A stretch of 64,000 bases of DNA from Desertivirga arenae (GTDB taxonomy: Bacteria; Bacteroidota; Bacteroidia; Sphingobacteriales; Sphingobacteriaceae). Below are positions 36,666 through 48,004 of this stretch, in pieces. A model generated the notes under the pieces. It did no database searches and was not told the DNA's origin. It saw only the letters and a program-made list of their open reading frames with translations. The stretch covers positions 21,648-85,647 of the forward strand of contig NZ_JAFEWE010000019.1 of the NCBI RefSeq assembly GCF_017355785.1, given 5' to 3'. Every line of letters begins with the position of its first letter. Within the stretch, counting starts at the first letter, position 1. A program made the position numbers and the translations under genes.

Positions 36666-37580
36666 TTAAAGGTCTTCTGCCTTTTCAGTTATATGGTTAA
36701 TTATCAGATCCAGTTCAGACGGCTCGAACCAATTAAAACCTTTATCTTTTTTAAACCATGTAAGTTGCCTTTTGGCAAATCTTCGTGTGTTTTGTTTGAT
36801 TTGTTCTACTGCTTCCATCTGTGTTATTTTCCCGTCTAGATAATCGAAAACTTCAGAATAGCCTACAGTATTAAGTGCGTTTAGATTACGATAAGAGTTA
36901 AGCTGCTTCACTTCTTCAACGAGGCCTGCCGTAAACATCATTTCTACACGATGATTAATTCTGTTATAAAGCTTATCTCTATCCATATTAAGCCCAATTT
37001 TTATGATATTAAAATCTCTGTTTCTCCGTGTTCCTGTCCTAAAGGACGAAAAGGGTAAACCTGTACTTAAGCAAACTTCTAATCCTCTAATTATTCTTTG
37101 GGGATTGGAAAGGTCAACTTCGGAGTAGTATAGGGGATCGAGCTGCTGAAGTTTTTTTTGAATTACTTCAATTCCATGCTCTGCAAATATCCTGTTTAGA
37201 TCTTCTCTTATAGAAAGTGTCGCTTTAGGAACTTGGTCAAAACCGTCTGTAATGGCTTTAACAAATAGCCCCGAACCACCAGCAAGAATTAGTAAATTGT
37301 GCTTTTCGAACAGTGTTTTAATTAATTCAAGTCCCTGCTTCTCAAAATCGCCCACTGTAAAATTATCAGTTATGTGATGAGAGTTTATAAAATGATGAGG
37401 CGCAGCCCTTAGTTCTTCAAATGATGGTTTAGCCGTGCCAATAGACATTTCTTTATAGAACTGGCGAGAATCGGCGGAGATAATTTCTGTTGAAAAGTGC
37501 TGTGCTATTTTTATTGCCAGTTCTGTCTTACCTATCGCTGTCGGCCCTGCTATTACTATTAATGTTTTCTTTAAGCTCAT
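36666..37580 (-). CDS. miaA: tRNA dimethylallyltransferase
   Basis: 304 aa. P-loop GPTAIGKTEL (about 13-22), then SADSRQFYKEMSIGTAKPS, the substrate-binding DSRQ region, and the later WFKKDKGFNWF. Adds the dimethylallyl group to A37 of tRNAs reading UNN codons. Last gene of a minus-strand cluster that also has cca and tsaC. Confidence 0.96.
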   Translation of the reverse strand: MSLKKTLIVIAGPTAIGKTELAIKIAQHFSTEIISADSRQFYKEMSIGTAKPSFEELRAAPHHFINSHHITDNFTVGDFEKQGLELIKTLFEKHNLLILAGGSGLFVKAITDGFDQVPKATLSIREDLNRIFAEHGIEVIQKKLQQLDPLYYSEVDLSNPQRIIRGLEVCLSTGLPFSSFRTGTRRNRDFNIIKIGLNMDRDKLYNRINHRVEMMFTAGLVEEVKQLNSYRNLNALNTVGYSEVFDYLDGKITQMEAVEQIKQNTRRFAKRQLTWFKKDKGFNWFEPSELDLIINHITEKAEDL

Positions 37581-37660
37581 GGCATAAATAGAAATAGTTC
37601 GTAGCTTGTTATAAATTAACTAACTACGAACTATTTGTCTTCTAAAACTCTAATCAGGAT

Positions 37661-38320
37661 CTAATAGTCGTCCTTATTGTTGTTTCCGTAATCGTCAGAA
37701 TCGTAGTTCTCGTTGTCCGAGAACTCGTCCATAAATTCGTCTTTCTCCTCTTCACCTTCACCTTCCTCTGTATGATGGCTCATACCAACTCCAAGATCTT
37801 CATCTTCTACTGCTAAATCATCTGTTTCCTCTGGTTCGAAGTCGTCGTCATTAAGTAAGAAGTCAAGATCATCAGGCTCTTCTCCGGTGCCAGCAGGAGC
37901 GATGGTTGGTACTATAGCTTTTGGAGCCTCTCCAACACTTTTTGAAAGTGAAGGATATTCTTTTCCTGGCTCAAGATCTAAAATTTTTACCAGCTCTACG
38001 TGAAAGTCGAAGGGGCGATCGAAATTATATGTATAATAGAACTTTTGGTGAGGATCATCAATGAAGCGGTTCAGCTTAGTCCCCGTCATCTGAGTGATAC
38101 CACGATCTAATTTTCTTTGAGTAGGTAAGTAAGCTATTTCATCCCCTTTGATCCATTGATCGTTACTCACGTAGAACGACGAAGACTGTTCCGGATTGTA
38201 TCCCGTACTTTTATGTATGGCATGATGCAAATCTTCGAATGTTTGAGTGGATTTTATATCGATCTCTCTTATTATATCATCGTAATCTTCGAATGAAACC
38301 CTAAATCTGTAAATCGCCAT
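37661..38320 (-). CDS. pRiA4b ORF3-like protein with acidic tail
   Basis: 219 aa. The N-terminal 130 residues (IYRFRVSFEDYDDIIREIDI, TQTFEDLHHAIHKSTGY, FYYTYNFDRPFDFHVELVKI) match the plasmid pRiA4b ORF3-like fold, an alpha/beta domain named from a transposon-associated protein. From about residue 140 the tail is extremely acidic (runs of Asp and Glu, ending NENYDSDDYGNNNKDDY) and probably disordered. Despite the family name there is no mobile element here. It lies between cca and miaA, so a link to tRNA or RNA handling is possible. Confidence 0.8.
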   Translation of the reverse strand: MAIYRFRVSFEDYDDIIREIDIKSTQTFEDLHHAIHKSTGYNPEQSSSFYVSNDQWIKGDEIAYLPTQRKLDRGITQMTGTKLNRFIDDPHQKFYYTYNFDRPFDFHVELVKILDLEPGKEYPSLSKSVGEAPKAIVPTIAPAGTGEEPDDLDFLLNDDDFEPEETDDLAVEDEDLGVGMSHHTEEGEGEEEKDEFMDEFSDNENYDSDDYGNNNKDDY

Positions 38321-38396
38321 GTCTGTATTATTTTATGCGAAATAATAAAATTGGAGTAACATTTAACGCCATTTTTATTACAAAGTTTTAAAATTG

Positions 38397-39809
38397 TTAA
38401 TTCTGATCTGTTAAAGGAGCAAGTCCTAATTCTTTAGCCTTTTCGAGCATAAAGTGAAATGCTTCATCTCTGGAGTTTTTAATTTCCCCCTCAAGAATAG
38501 CCTCCCGTATCTGATTCTTTATTATACCAACTTCCTTGCCAGCAGGTATCCCAAATGTTTCCATTATATCATTTCCGGTAACAGGTGGCTGCCAGTTTCG
38601 AATCTGATCACGTTCTTCCACGTCCTTCAATTTTTGTTTTACTAATTCGAAGTTTTGGCGATATTTCTTTTTCTTGAAATCGTTCTTGGTGGTAACGTCG
38701 GCATGGCATAACATCATCAAGCTGTCGATATCTTCTCCTGCATCAAAAAGCAATCTTCTTACTGCTGAATCTGTGACTACATCTTGAGCTAATACAATCG
38801 GTCTTAAATGTAGCTGAACAAGTTTTTGGACAAACTTCATTTTTTCATTCAAAGGAAGCTTCAGTTGAGTGAAGATCTTAGGAACCATCCTGGCTCCTTT
38901 ATCCTCATGACCATGGAAGGTCCAACCGTGGATTTCATCGAAACGTTTGGTTGCTGGTTTTGCAATGTCGTGTAAGATTGCTGCCCACCTTAGCCATAAG
39001 TCATTGCTTAGTTCAGCTACGTTATCTAATACCTCAAGGGTATGATAGAAATTATCTTTGTGTCCTTTTCCGTTTTTATAATCCACGCCATATAGGGCTA
39101 CCATTTGAGGAAATATAAGATGCAGCAATCCCGTGTCAAACATAAGCCGAAAACCAGTAGAAGGTTTTTTGGAAAGAACTACTTTATTGATTTCATCAAT
39201 AATCCTTTCTATCGACACTATTTTGATTCTTTCTCTGTTTTGATTTATGGCATTTAGAGCTTCATCATTAATAGTAAAGTCTAGTTGAGTTGCAAAGCGA
39301 ATAGCTCTCATCATCCTAAGGGGATCATCAGAAAAAGTCTCTGCGGGATTTTGAGGTGTGCGGAGTATTCTGGAATTAAGATCGTCCAAGCCGCCAAAAG
39401 GATCCAGTAATTCACCGAAAGTAGCTCCATTAAGCGATATTGCCATGGCATTTATGGTAAAGTCTCTGCGCTTCTGATCGTCAGACAAGGTCCCGTCTTC
39501 TACAACTGGCTTACGAGAGTGTGCTCTGTAAGACTCTTTTCTGGCACCCACAAATTCAACCTCAAGTTCATTGAACCTCAACATTGCAGTACCGAAATTC
39601 TTAAAGACATTTAATTGTACTTTAAGCGCATCTGCTACTTTTTCGGCAAAAGCTATCCCATTGCCAACAACTAAAATATCTATGTCTTTTGAGGGACGAC
39701 TTAGAAAGATGTCTCTAACAAAACCTCCAATTACATATATTTCAGCCCCCTCGTTATCTGCAAGGACTGAAAGCTTTTTGAAAATAGGAAGTTTGAGGTG
39801 CTGTTTCAT
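38397..39809 (-). CDS. cca: CCA tRNA nucleotidyltransferase with HD domain
   Basis: 470 aa. Nucleotidyltransferase head: YVIGGFVRDIFLSRPSKDID (about 25-44, GG then the metal-binding DxD), RRDFTINAMA, and an ATP-selecting basic region. The C-terminal HD domain (HTLEVLDNVAEL, WAAILHDIAKPATK) is about 240-350. Adds or repairs the 3' CCA of tRNAs, which the tRNA genes of this window do not encode. HD-carrying forms may also remove phosphates or cyclic phosphates. Confidence 0.93.
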   Translation of the reverse strand: MKQHLKLPIFKKLSVLADNEGAEIYVIGGFVRDIFLSRPSKDIDILVVGNGIAFAEKVADALKVQLNVFKNFGTAMLRFNELEVEFVGARKESYRAHSRKPVVEDGTLSDDQKRRDFTINAMAISLNGATFGELLDPFGGLDDLNSRILRTPQNPAETFSDDPLRMMRAIRFATQLDFTINDEALNAINQNRERIKIVSIERIIDEINKVVLSKKPSTGFRLMFDTGLLHLIFPQMVALYGVDYKNGKGHKDNFYHTLEVLDNVAELSNDLWLRWAAILHDIAKPATKRFDEIHGWTFHGHEDKGARMVPKIFTQLKLPLNEKMKFVQKLVQLHLRPIVLAQDVVTDSAVRRLLFDAGEDIDSLMMLCHADVTTKNDFKKKKYRQNFELVKQKLKDVEERDQIRNWQPPVTGNDIMETFGIPAGKEVGIIKNQIREAILEGEIKNSRDEAFHFMLEKAKELGLAPLTDQN

Positions 39810-39876
39810 AAAAAGGAAATCTCCTTCCTTACTGAGGAGAGGATGATTTTTGACAAAAATAACTTAATTGTTTGGA

Positions 39877-40443
39877 TTACCTGCGAATAAAGGCAAATCG
39901 GCCGTCTGGCTCAAGTTTCATTATTGTAGAGACTTTTTTTTCATCCAGGTCATCTTGCCCAAAGCTGGCTATTAAATCCACCCCATCTTTAACTGCCTCT
40001 GAAACTTCGCTAAAGTTTCTTGGGCTCGGCTGCCCAGAAATATTGGCAGAGGTGGATACTATTGGTTTGCGAAATCTTTGGATCAACTGTTGACAGAATT
40101 GATGCTTCACAATACGAATACCAATACTTCCATCTTCATGAATAACATTTTTTGCAAGATTTTTAGCACCGGAATAGATAATAGTTAAGGGGTTTTCAGC
40201 ATACTCTATTAAATCATAAGCAATTTCTGGAACGTTAGAAACATAGCTCTCAAGCTTGTTTTCTGAGTCAAGTAATACTATCAAACTTTTACCCGCATCA
40301 CGCCCTTTAAGCTTAAATATTCGTTCAACTGCTGCTTCGTTAGTTGCGTCGCAACCTACTGCCCAAATAGTGTCAGTTGGATATAGAATTACACCTCCCG
40401 AATTAAGAATCTCTAAAGCTTTGTTTATGTCGTCTTTAAGCAT
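39877..40443 (-). CDS. tsaC: Threonylcarbamoyl-AMP synthase (YrdC/Sua5 family)
   Basis: 188 aa, the single-domain form without the C-terminal Sua5 extension. ILYPTDTIWAVGCDATNE (about 19-36), LKGRDAGKSLIVL and VSTSANISGQPSP are the conserved nucleotide and threonine binding segments. Makes the activated intermediate for the t6A37 modification of tRNAs reading ANN codons. Overlaps the upstream glycosyltransferase gene by 8 bases. Confidence 0.93.
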   Translation of the reverse strand: MLKDDINKALEILNSGGVILYPTDTIWAVGCDATNEAAVERIFKLKGRDAGKSLIVLLDSENKLESYVSNVPEIAYDLIEYAENPLTIIYSGAKNLAKNVIHEDGSIGIRIVKHQFCQQLIQRFRKPIVSTSANISGQPSPRNFSEVSEAVKDGVDLIASFGQDDLDEKKVSTIMKLEPDGRFAFIRR

Positions 40444-41554
40444 TGTTAAGCGCTTTATAGTATGTTTGAATCAAATTTTTTGAAAGCGTATTTTCAGTGA
40501 ATTTTTGAACATATCGATGGCCTTCGGTCACTATAGAAGCTCTTTTTTCGGGGTTATTTATAATGTTATTAATCTGCCACGCAAGTTGAATTTCATCCTG
40601 GGGATGGACATACCTGGATGCAGGTCCTCCTGCTTCTTCCAAGCAAGACCCCGTAGCTGCTATAACCGGAACTCCTGAATACAGTGCTTCTATTACAGGG
40701 ATTCCAAACCCTTCAAATTCAGAAGGATATACAAAAATTTCAGCTGATTGATAAATTACTGGCAGATCATTTATGGGAACATTTTTAAGAAAGATCACAC
40801 GTTCATGCATTTGATGAGCCGCTATGTATTCTTTAACTTCCCTTGCATAGTCAGTTTCCCTGCCAATAACAACCAGCTTGATATTTTTTTGCACGGCATT
40901 ATTAAGAGCTTTTACAATAAGCAGCAAGTTCTTTCTCTCTTCGATTGTGCCAACATTCAGAATGAATTTCTCGGGCAATTTATACTCCTTACGAATTTTC
41001 TGTTTCTCTTGCTCTGTGGCCTGATTCTGAAACAAATGATTACAGCCTTGATAAACGACGTCAATCTTATCTTCCTGGATACGGAAAAAGGATACAATGT
41101 CTTCTTTGGTTTGCTTACTTACTGCGATTATCCTGGATGCATTCTTACATGCATATTCAAATTTGTACTTGTATATCTGTCTGTCGATATAAGGATAGTA
41201 ATCAGGAAAGCGGAGGAAAATCAGGTCGTGGATTGTCACAATAGAGGGAATGCCAGATTTAGCAATACCCATTGGTAGCTCATTACTCAATCCATGAAAT
41301 AGATCAACTTTGTCTTTCTTGAGATCAGATACAATAAGCCCACTGCGCCATAAGGTTGAGTTTATTAGTTTGGATGGCTGACGGTATTTAATACAATTTG
41401 GAATACCCAGATTGTTTTTAGGCGACTTGGGAGTGTATAAGTAATATTGATTCTCTGGAAAATGATCAGCAAGAAGATTCAGAACGAAGCGACTGTAATT
41501 GCCAAGTCCGGTAAAGTTCTGAACAGCTCTTTTTCCATCAAATCCTATACGCAT
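40436..41554 (-). CDS. Glycosyltransferase, family 4 type
   Basis: 372 aa, GT-B fold. N-terminal FDGKRAVQNFTGLGNYSRFV (acceptor side), then RIIAVSKQTKEDIV, LNVGTIEERKNLLLIVKAL, and the donor-binding signature YPSEFEGFGIPVIEALYSGVPVI (about 269-292) with its Glu-x7-Glu. Transfers a sugar, probably in cell envelope glycan assembly; donor and acceptor unknown. No other sugar genes adjoin, which is unusual for this family; it is coupled with tsaC by an 8-base overlap. Confidence 0.88.
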   Translation of the reverse strand: MRIGFDGKRAVQNFTGLGNYSRFVLNLLADHFPENQYYLYTPKSPKNNLGIPNCIKYRQPSKLINSTLWRSGLIVSDLKKDKVDLFHGLSNELPMGIAKSGIPSIVTIHDLIFLRFPDYYPYIDRQIYKYKFEYACKNASRIIAVSKQTKEDIVSFFRIQEDKIDVVYQGCNHLFQNQATEQEKQKIRKEYKLPEKFILNVGTIEERKNLLLIVKALNNAVQKNIKLVVIGRETDYAREVKEYIAAHQMHERVIFLKNVPINDLPVIYQSAEIFVYPSEFEGFGIPVIEALYSGVPVIAATGSCLEEAGGPASRYVHPQDEIQLAWQINNIINNPEKRASIVTEGHRYVQKFTENTLSKNLIQTYYKALNNA

Positions 41555-41653
41555 GTTTTTAGGTTTACTAAGAGGCTAAAGGTAAAAGTAAAACATTGTC
41601 TAAGCAATTTTGCTTCACCTTTTACCTTCTGCCTTTATACTTTTTCCCGATCG

Positions 41654-42472
41654 TTATACTGCAACGTTATGCTCCCGTAAAGCATCGTTAAGGGAAGTCT
41701 TCTTGTCAGTTGATTCTTTGCGCTGGCCAATAATAAGAGCACAAGGTACCTGATACTCTCCTGCTGGGAATTTTTTAGTATAAGAACCCGGAATAACTAC
41801 TGAACGGGCAGGCACTTCGCCTTTATATTCAATAGGTTCAGGACCAGTTACATCAATAATTTTGGTAGAAGCAGTTAAACATACATTTGCACCAAGAACA
41901 GCTTCTTGTCCAACACGAACACCTTCTACAACAATTGCTCTTGAGCCGATAAAGCAGTTATCTTCGATAATAACAGGAGATGCTTGTACCGGCTCTAAAA
42001 CACCACCAATTCCCACACCACCACTAAGGTGGACGTTTTTACCAATTTGTGCACATGAACCAACAGTTGCCCAAGTGTCAACCATTGTACCTTCATCAAC
42101 ATAAGCACCAATGTTAACATAAGAAGGCATCATAATCACCCCTTTAGCCAGGTAGGCCCCATAACGGGCCGTAGCCTGAGGGACAACGCGAACACCTAAT
42201 TCTTTATAGTTTGTTTTCAACTTCATTTTGTCGTGGAAAACAAATGGACCAACTTCTATAACTTTCATCTGACGAATAGGGAAGTAAAGGATTACAGCTT
42301 TCTTTACCCAATCGTTCACATGCCAAACACCAGCAACAGGTTCAGCGGTACGAAGCTCGCCTTTATCCAGCATCGCAATTACGGTCTCAATGGCATTAGC
42401 GTATTCAGGGAAACTTACCAGATTGCGATTTTCCCATGCTTCTTCAATCTGTTTTTTAAGTTGTGGTATCAT
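41654..42472 (-). CDS. dapD: Tetrahydrodipicolinate N-succinyltransferase
   Basis: 272 aa from the ATG at 42472 (MIPQLKKQIEEAWENR, the family start); the frame open to 42496 adds eight atypical residues. Left-handed beta-helix of hexapeptide repeats (about 110-230: MPSYVNIGAYVDEGTMVDTW, CAQIGKNVHLSGGVGIGG). Succinylates tetrahydrodipicolinate in the succinylase branch of lysine and diaminopimelate synthesis. Single gene, separated from the glycosyltransferase by about 100 bases. Confidence 0.95.
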   Translation of the reverse strand: MIPQLKKQIEEAWENRNLVSFPEYANAIETVIAMLDKGELRTAEPVAGVWHVNDWVKKAVILYFPIRQMKVIEVGPFVFHDKMKLKTNYKELGVRVVPQATARYGAYLAKGVIMMPSYVNIGAYVDEGTMVDTWATVGSCAQIGKNVHLSGGVGIGGVLEPVQASPVIIEDNCFIGSRAIVVEGVRVGQEAVLGANVCLTASTKIIDVTGPEPIEYKGEVPARSVVIPGSYTKKFPAGEYQVPCALIIGQRKESTDKKTSLNDALREHNVAV

Positions 42473-42621
42473 TATAATCTTAGAAATTTTTGGCAAAGTA
42501 AAGCATTTTTAAGGATTTTTGCGACAACGTCTTACTTGCCGCCTCGGATAGGTAAAAGCATAAGTTGCTGGCATCTTTTGTGTAGATAAATCTTTAGAGC
42601 AAGTAATGGTCGATTTAATGT

Positions 42622-43041
42622 ATGGCTGAAAAGGAAAAATTGAGAATAGATAAATACCTGTGGTCTATCAGGGTATTTAAAACCAGGACTTTAGCTACTG
42701 AAGCGTGTAAAGCAGGGCGGGTTAAACTGGATGGACAGAATATAAAGCCTTCCCATGAAGTAAAAGTAGGGGAGCTCTATCATGTTTCTAAAGGGATTGA
42801 GAGAAAACAACTGAAGGTGACAGGTCTGCTATATAATAGAGTGGACGCAAAAACTGCTGTGAACTATTATGATGATGTCACTCCTCATGAAGAGACTTTT
42901 AAATACAAATCGATGTTTCATGCTCCCTCTTTGCAGAGAGATAGAGGAACAGGGAGACCAACTAAGAAGGATCGCAGAGAGATTGATGATTTACTTGATG
43001 AGTCGCCCGAAACCAAAAAGTTCTGGGAGGATGATGAGTAA
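42622..43041 (+). CDS. S4-domain RNA-binding protein (Hsp15-like)
   Basis: 139 aa. An S4 domain at the N-terminus (LRIDKYLWSIRVFKTRTLAT, CKAGRVKLDGQNIKPSHEV) and a basic tail (SLQRDRGTGRPTKKDRREID). Relatives of Hsp15 (HslR) bind the 50S subunit with a stuck nascent chain and free it. Divergent from dapD. Confidence 0.88.
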   Translation: MAEKEKLRIDKYLWSIRVFKTRTLATEACKAGRVKLDGQNIKPSHEVKVGELYHVSKGIERKQLKVTGLLYNRVDAKTAVNYYDDVTPHEETFKYKSMFHAPSLQRDRGTGRPTKKDRREIDDLLDESPETKKFWEDDE

Positions 43042-43106
43042 ATTTATTGGCACGAATTACACGAGTATTTTTAGGCATAATGTAAAAATGAATTATAGTT
43101 TTATTG

Positions 43107-43604
43107 TTAATAATCAATTTTAAACTCTGATACCTCCCATTTTTTAAAAGCCAATATAGCTTCGTCCCTTAGTAATTGAACCACTGGCAATTTTCGTTTT
43201 TCTACTTCCAGTTCTAATTCGTCATAGATGAATTTGTCATTAAAGCCAACGTCAGCTGCATCATGCTTCGTGTTCCCGTAATAAATCTTGGAGATTTTAG
43301 CCCAGTAAATAGCACCGAGGCACATGGGACAGGGTTCGCAGCTTGTATAGATGACACAGTCAGAAAGATCAAATGTCTTTAATTTTTTAGCAGCCAAACG
43401 AATTGCCGAAACTTCTGCATGGGCAGTAGGATCTGTGCTCGTTGTTACTTTATTCGCGCTTTTTGCCACAAGCTGCCCGTCTTTTACAACCACTGCTCCA
43501 AACGGACCACCTAAGGCTTTTTCTACGTTTTTTTCGGCTAGGTGAATAGCCATTCTCATAAACTTTTCGTGCTCTTTGTTATTGTTCATTGTATGCAAAT
43601 CCAA
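43107..43604 (-). CDS. Nucleoside/guanine deaminase family protein
   Basis: 165 aa; an alternative start at 43589 gives MNNNKEHEKF. Zinc deaminase motifs HAEVSAIR (catalytic His and Glu, about 82-89) and CEPCPMCLGAIYWA (zinc Cys pair, about 110-116). The YYGNTKHDAADVGFNDKFIYDE region and short C-terminus resemble guanine deaminase (GuaD/YkoA-type) more than tRNA adenosine deaminase TadA. Likely purine salvage. Confidence 0.85.
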   Translation of the reverse strand: MDLHTMNNNKEHEKFMRMAIHLAEKNVEKALGGPFGAVVVKDGQLVAKSANKVTTSTDPTAHAEVSAIRLAAKKLKTFDLSDCVIYTSCEPCPMCLGAIYWAKISKIYYGNTKHDAADVGFNDKFIYDELELEVEKRKLPVVQLLRDEAILAFKKWEVSEFKIDY

Positions 43605-43632
43605 AAAAAATCCCCAACTGAAAAGAAGGGGA
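43603..43632 (-). terminator. Terminator of OmpH-like gene
   Basis: On the minus strand TCCCC and GGGGA close a loop of 12 bases and are followed by eight T. It overlaps the upstream edge of the deaminase gene. Confidence 0.7.
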
Positions 43633-43671
43633 CCTGATTAAATAAATGAAAATATCTTTAAGCTGTTTTAT

Positions 43672-44271
43672 TTATTTCTTTTCGCTTTTGTAAGAATCGT
43701 TAAGTTTCGTTACTACATCTTTTGTCACATCTAACGTCTCGTCAGCGTAAAGAATAGAAGGGTTGGTCTTAGAGTAAGTAAGAACAAATTTATAACCCTT
43801 TTCTTTTGCGTAACTTTTAAGGAATTGCGCTACCTTATCATATAGCTTAGCATTCTCATCCGCTGACTCATTTGCAAGAGCAGAGCTTGCATTCTGATTA
43901 AACGCCTCTAGCTCTTGTTGTTTACGTGCCAAACGCTGTTCTGTAACCGCGCGCTGATCTGCACTCATTGTTTGAGCATTCTGACGATATTCTGCAACTT
44001 CACGCTGAAAAGCATTTCCTTTAGAGGTTAAATCTGCTTGTGCTTTTTTAGATTTAGACTCTAATTTAGTTCTGATGTCTTTATAAAAATCAGCATTAGC
44101 AACCAAGGAGTCAGAGTTCACATACACTATTTCTGTTGCAGCTTTTGCGGGAGCAGAAGTAGTTGAAGGGGTGCTACTTGTTGTTTTAGATTGTTCTTTA
44201 TTACATGCAACTACAGTAGCGGCTATGATTAATGAAGTACTTATTCTTGAGAGTGATACAAAACTTTTCAT
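43672..44271 (-). CDS. OmpH/Skp-like lipoprotein
   Basis: 199 aa. Lipoprotein signal peptide with Cys23 (TVVAC), a low-complexity Ser/Thr/Pro/Ala linker, then an OmpH-type coiled coil (about 70-165: LESKSKKAQADLTSKGNAFQ, TEQRLARKQQELEAFNQ) and the typical end KGYKFVLTYSKTNPSILYAD, DVTKDVVTKLND. Skp chaperones escort unfolded outer-membrane proteins; a lipidated version would be membrane-tethered (inference). Confidence 0.88.
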   Translation of the reverse strand: MKSFVSLSRISTSLIIAATVVACNKEQSKTTSSTPSTTSAPAKAATEIVYVNSDSLVANADFYKDIRTKLESKSKKAQADLTSKGNAFQREVAEYRQNAQTMSADQRAVTEQRLARKQQELEAFNQNASSALANESADENAKLYDKVAQFLKSYAKEKGYKFVLTYSKTNPSILYADETLDVTKDVVTKLNDSYKSEKK

Positions 44272-44496
44272 TTCTGTTTAATTTATGGCAAAGATAAGTT
44301 TTCGTCTGAAGTATCAAAGACGTTCTATGGATTACAGAAAATGGTATTATAAGATGATGTCTTTGTTGATCAGGTATAAAATTTATTAGCATTAATGTAC
44401 AGTCCGTATAGATAACATTTTCGAGTGAAAATACCTCTTTTAATCGTCATATTTATTCTTAAGTAATGAAATGCCACTTTAAACCATTAAATTTGA

Positions 44497-46476
<1,980 letters not shown>

Positions 46477-46498
46477 TTTACAAAGATGATTATAGTGG

Positions 46499-46532
46499 AA
46501 AATCCTGGTCAAAAGACCGGGATTTTTGTTTT
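46499..46532 (+). terminator. Terminator of gyrB
   Basis: AAAATCCTGGTC, loop AAAA, GACCGGGATTTTT: 12-bp stem with one G-T wobble plus a T tract. Confidence 0.9.
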
Positions 46533-46536
46533 CTAA

Positions 46537-47478
46537 TTAAAAGAGCTTGCTTGTGGCCGGGTTAACCCTGGGATAATTCATCCGCCTTAATTCGTCAACA
46601 ACATCTGTATTGTTCTGATAAATCATTTCATTTGGAAGAGAATAGTTTAAATATATCGCCGCGCTGTTTTGCCTATCAGAGGTAATATTAACTTTTTGTC
46701 TTTTATAACCGTCATAAACAATCATAGTACATGTATTCGGTGGAATTATCCCCAGATTTTTAGCATAAACTACAATTTCATTCATTCCCGATAATAGATC
46801 TAGTTTAACCTTTTTTGTAAAGGGCTTATTTGAAATCCGGTGATCTTTAATTATCTCTTGTCTGTTCAGATAAACGCTCACCGTGTCATAGTCCTCCTTT
46901 AAATAGTCTTTAATAGTAATTTCAATAGAAAATTGGTGTACATCCAGAATAATAGGTTTAGCTAAAGTTGTATTTAGAAAAAATATATCTTTTGAGGTAT
47001 CCAGGAGTATTTTACTATAAACTGCATTAGGTATTTTTACAGTGTTTGCCTTTCCCAATGTTATTCGCTTTAGGAATACTTCGCCAGGTGGACAGTTGCC
47101 TTTAGTATTTCCCCACTTGCCTGTTAGATATTCACAAGTATCTTTTGAGAACCTGACGTTTTCATACTTTATACAGAGTCCGTACTTTTCATCAGGCATT
47201 TCCTTCTTAAGAATTTTAAGTTCGGTAAGTTTTAGAACATTTCTATCAACCTTTCCAATAAAATCAAAGATTCCCTGGAATACGAATAATTGAGTGCTAT
47301 ACAGATATGCTTTCCCTGTTAGAACATTGTCGTCCTGTGTTTTTACATCAAGTGTATATTCTGAATGGTTCAAAAGACCTTCTCCCGTTATATATCCATG
47401 CCACAAACCCTTAAAGTCCTGTCCCTTTCCAGCAAAACTATCCAGTAGAATTAGAATTAGAAAGAAAAGTTTGTTCAT
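46537..47478 (-). CDS. Secreted protein of unknown function
   Basis: 313 aa, not recognised. N-terminal signal peptide (NKLFFLILILLDSFAGKGQ), then an N-terminal half that looks like a beta-sandwich (DFKGLWHGYITGEG, LTGKAYLYSTQLFVFQGIF) and a C-terminal half with short repeated beta segments (DTVSVYLNRQEIIKD, MNEIVVYAKNLGIIPPNTCT) like those seen in surface or periplasmic Bacteroidota proteins. Lies behind the mdh-retropepsin-haemoglobin group with a 91-base gap. Confidence 0.65.
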   Translation of the reverse strand: MNKLFFLILILLDSFAGKGQDFKGLWHGYITGEGLLNHSEYTLDVKTQDDNVLTGKAYLYSTQLFVFQGIFDFIGKVDRNVLKLTELKILKKEMPDEKYGLCIKYENVRFSKDTCEYLTGKWGNTKGNCPPGEVFLKRITLGKANTVKIPNAVYSKILLDTSKDIFFLNTTLAKPIILDVHQFSIEITIKDYLKEDYDTVSVYLNRQEIIKDHRISNKPFTKKVKLDLLSGMNEIVVYAKNLGIIPPNTCTMIVYDGYKRQKVNITSDRQNSAAIYLNYSLPNEMIYQNNTDVVDELRRMNYPRVNPATSKLF

Positions 47479-47569
47479 AGGTTGAAGGTTAATATAGGTT
47501 AGCTTAGTCTGAAAATAAAATCCCTTTTAATAGTAAGCGATTGTTACCTTACAGATTTAAATATACGAA

Positions 47570-47986
47570 TTATTGCTTTGTTTTAGAAGGATTGCGTATT
47601 TGAACGCCATCAGCAGCTGTAGTTATCTTGTAGTACATTAAATCAGCTATAGAGGTAGCTTTCTGTTTAGCTTCTTCGGCTTTTGTGCCTTTAAAATTTT
47701 CGTCTATCGTTAGGAAGAAAAGCGATTTCCAGCGGTCAAAGTGCTCGTTCTGTAAAGGGGTCTGCTTATTTAGATGAAAATGAACCTCCATCGGATTTCC
47801 TTTAAATCCTTTTTGGCCAAGAATAATCGTTTCAAAAAACTCATACATCTTCGGAAGATGGGCCTCCCAGTTTACTTTTGCAACTTCGTTAAAGATAAAG
47901 CCGATTAGTTCATCTTTCTGAACCTTTTCATAAAAAGCGTTAACCAACGTTTCAATATCTTCCCGGGTTTTTATGTCTGCTTTCAT
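47570..47986 (-). CDS. Group III truncated haemoglobin
   Basis: 138 aa. A two-over-two helix globin: YEKVQKDELIGFIF, LPKMYEFFETIILG, then the proximal-His segment EVHFHLNKQTPLQNEHFDRW (about 67-86). Binds oxygen or nitric oxide; in relatives such as Campylobacter Ctb it moderates oxygen or nitrosative stress. It lies 18 bases behind the retropepsin-like gene, so probably co-transcribed. Confidence 0.88.
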   Translation of the reverse strand: MKADIKTREDIETLVNAFYEKVQKDELIGFIFNEVAKVNWEAHLPKMYEFFETIILGQKGFKGNPMEVHFHLNKQTPLQNEHFDRWKSLFFLTIDENFKGTKAEEAKQKATSIADLMYYKITTAADGVQIRNPSKTKQ

Positions 47987-48004
47987 AAGGCAAAACTAAG
48001 AGAC

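Noticed and set aside
37661..38320. Mobile element suggested by the pRiA4b ORF3 family name
   Set aside because: No transposase, inverted terminal repeats or target duplication around it; the domain is widespread in chromosomes.
40748..41278. 176-codon open frame on the plus strand
   Set aside because: Lies wholly antisense inside the well-supported glycosyltransferase gene; composition is that of a shadow frame.
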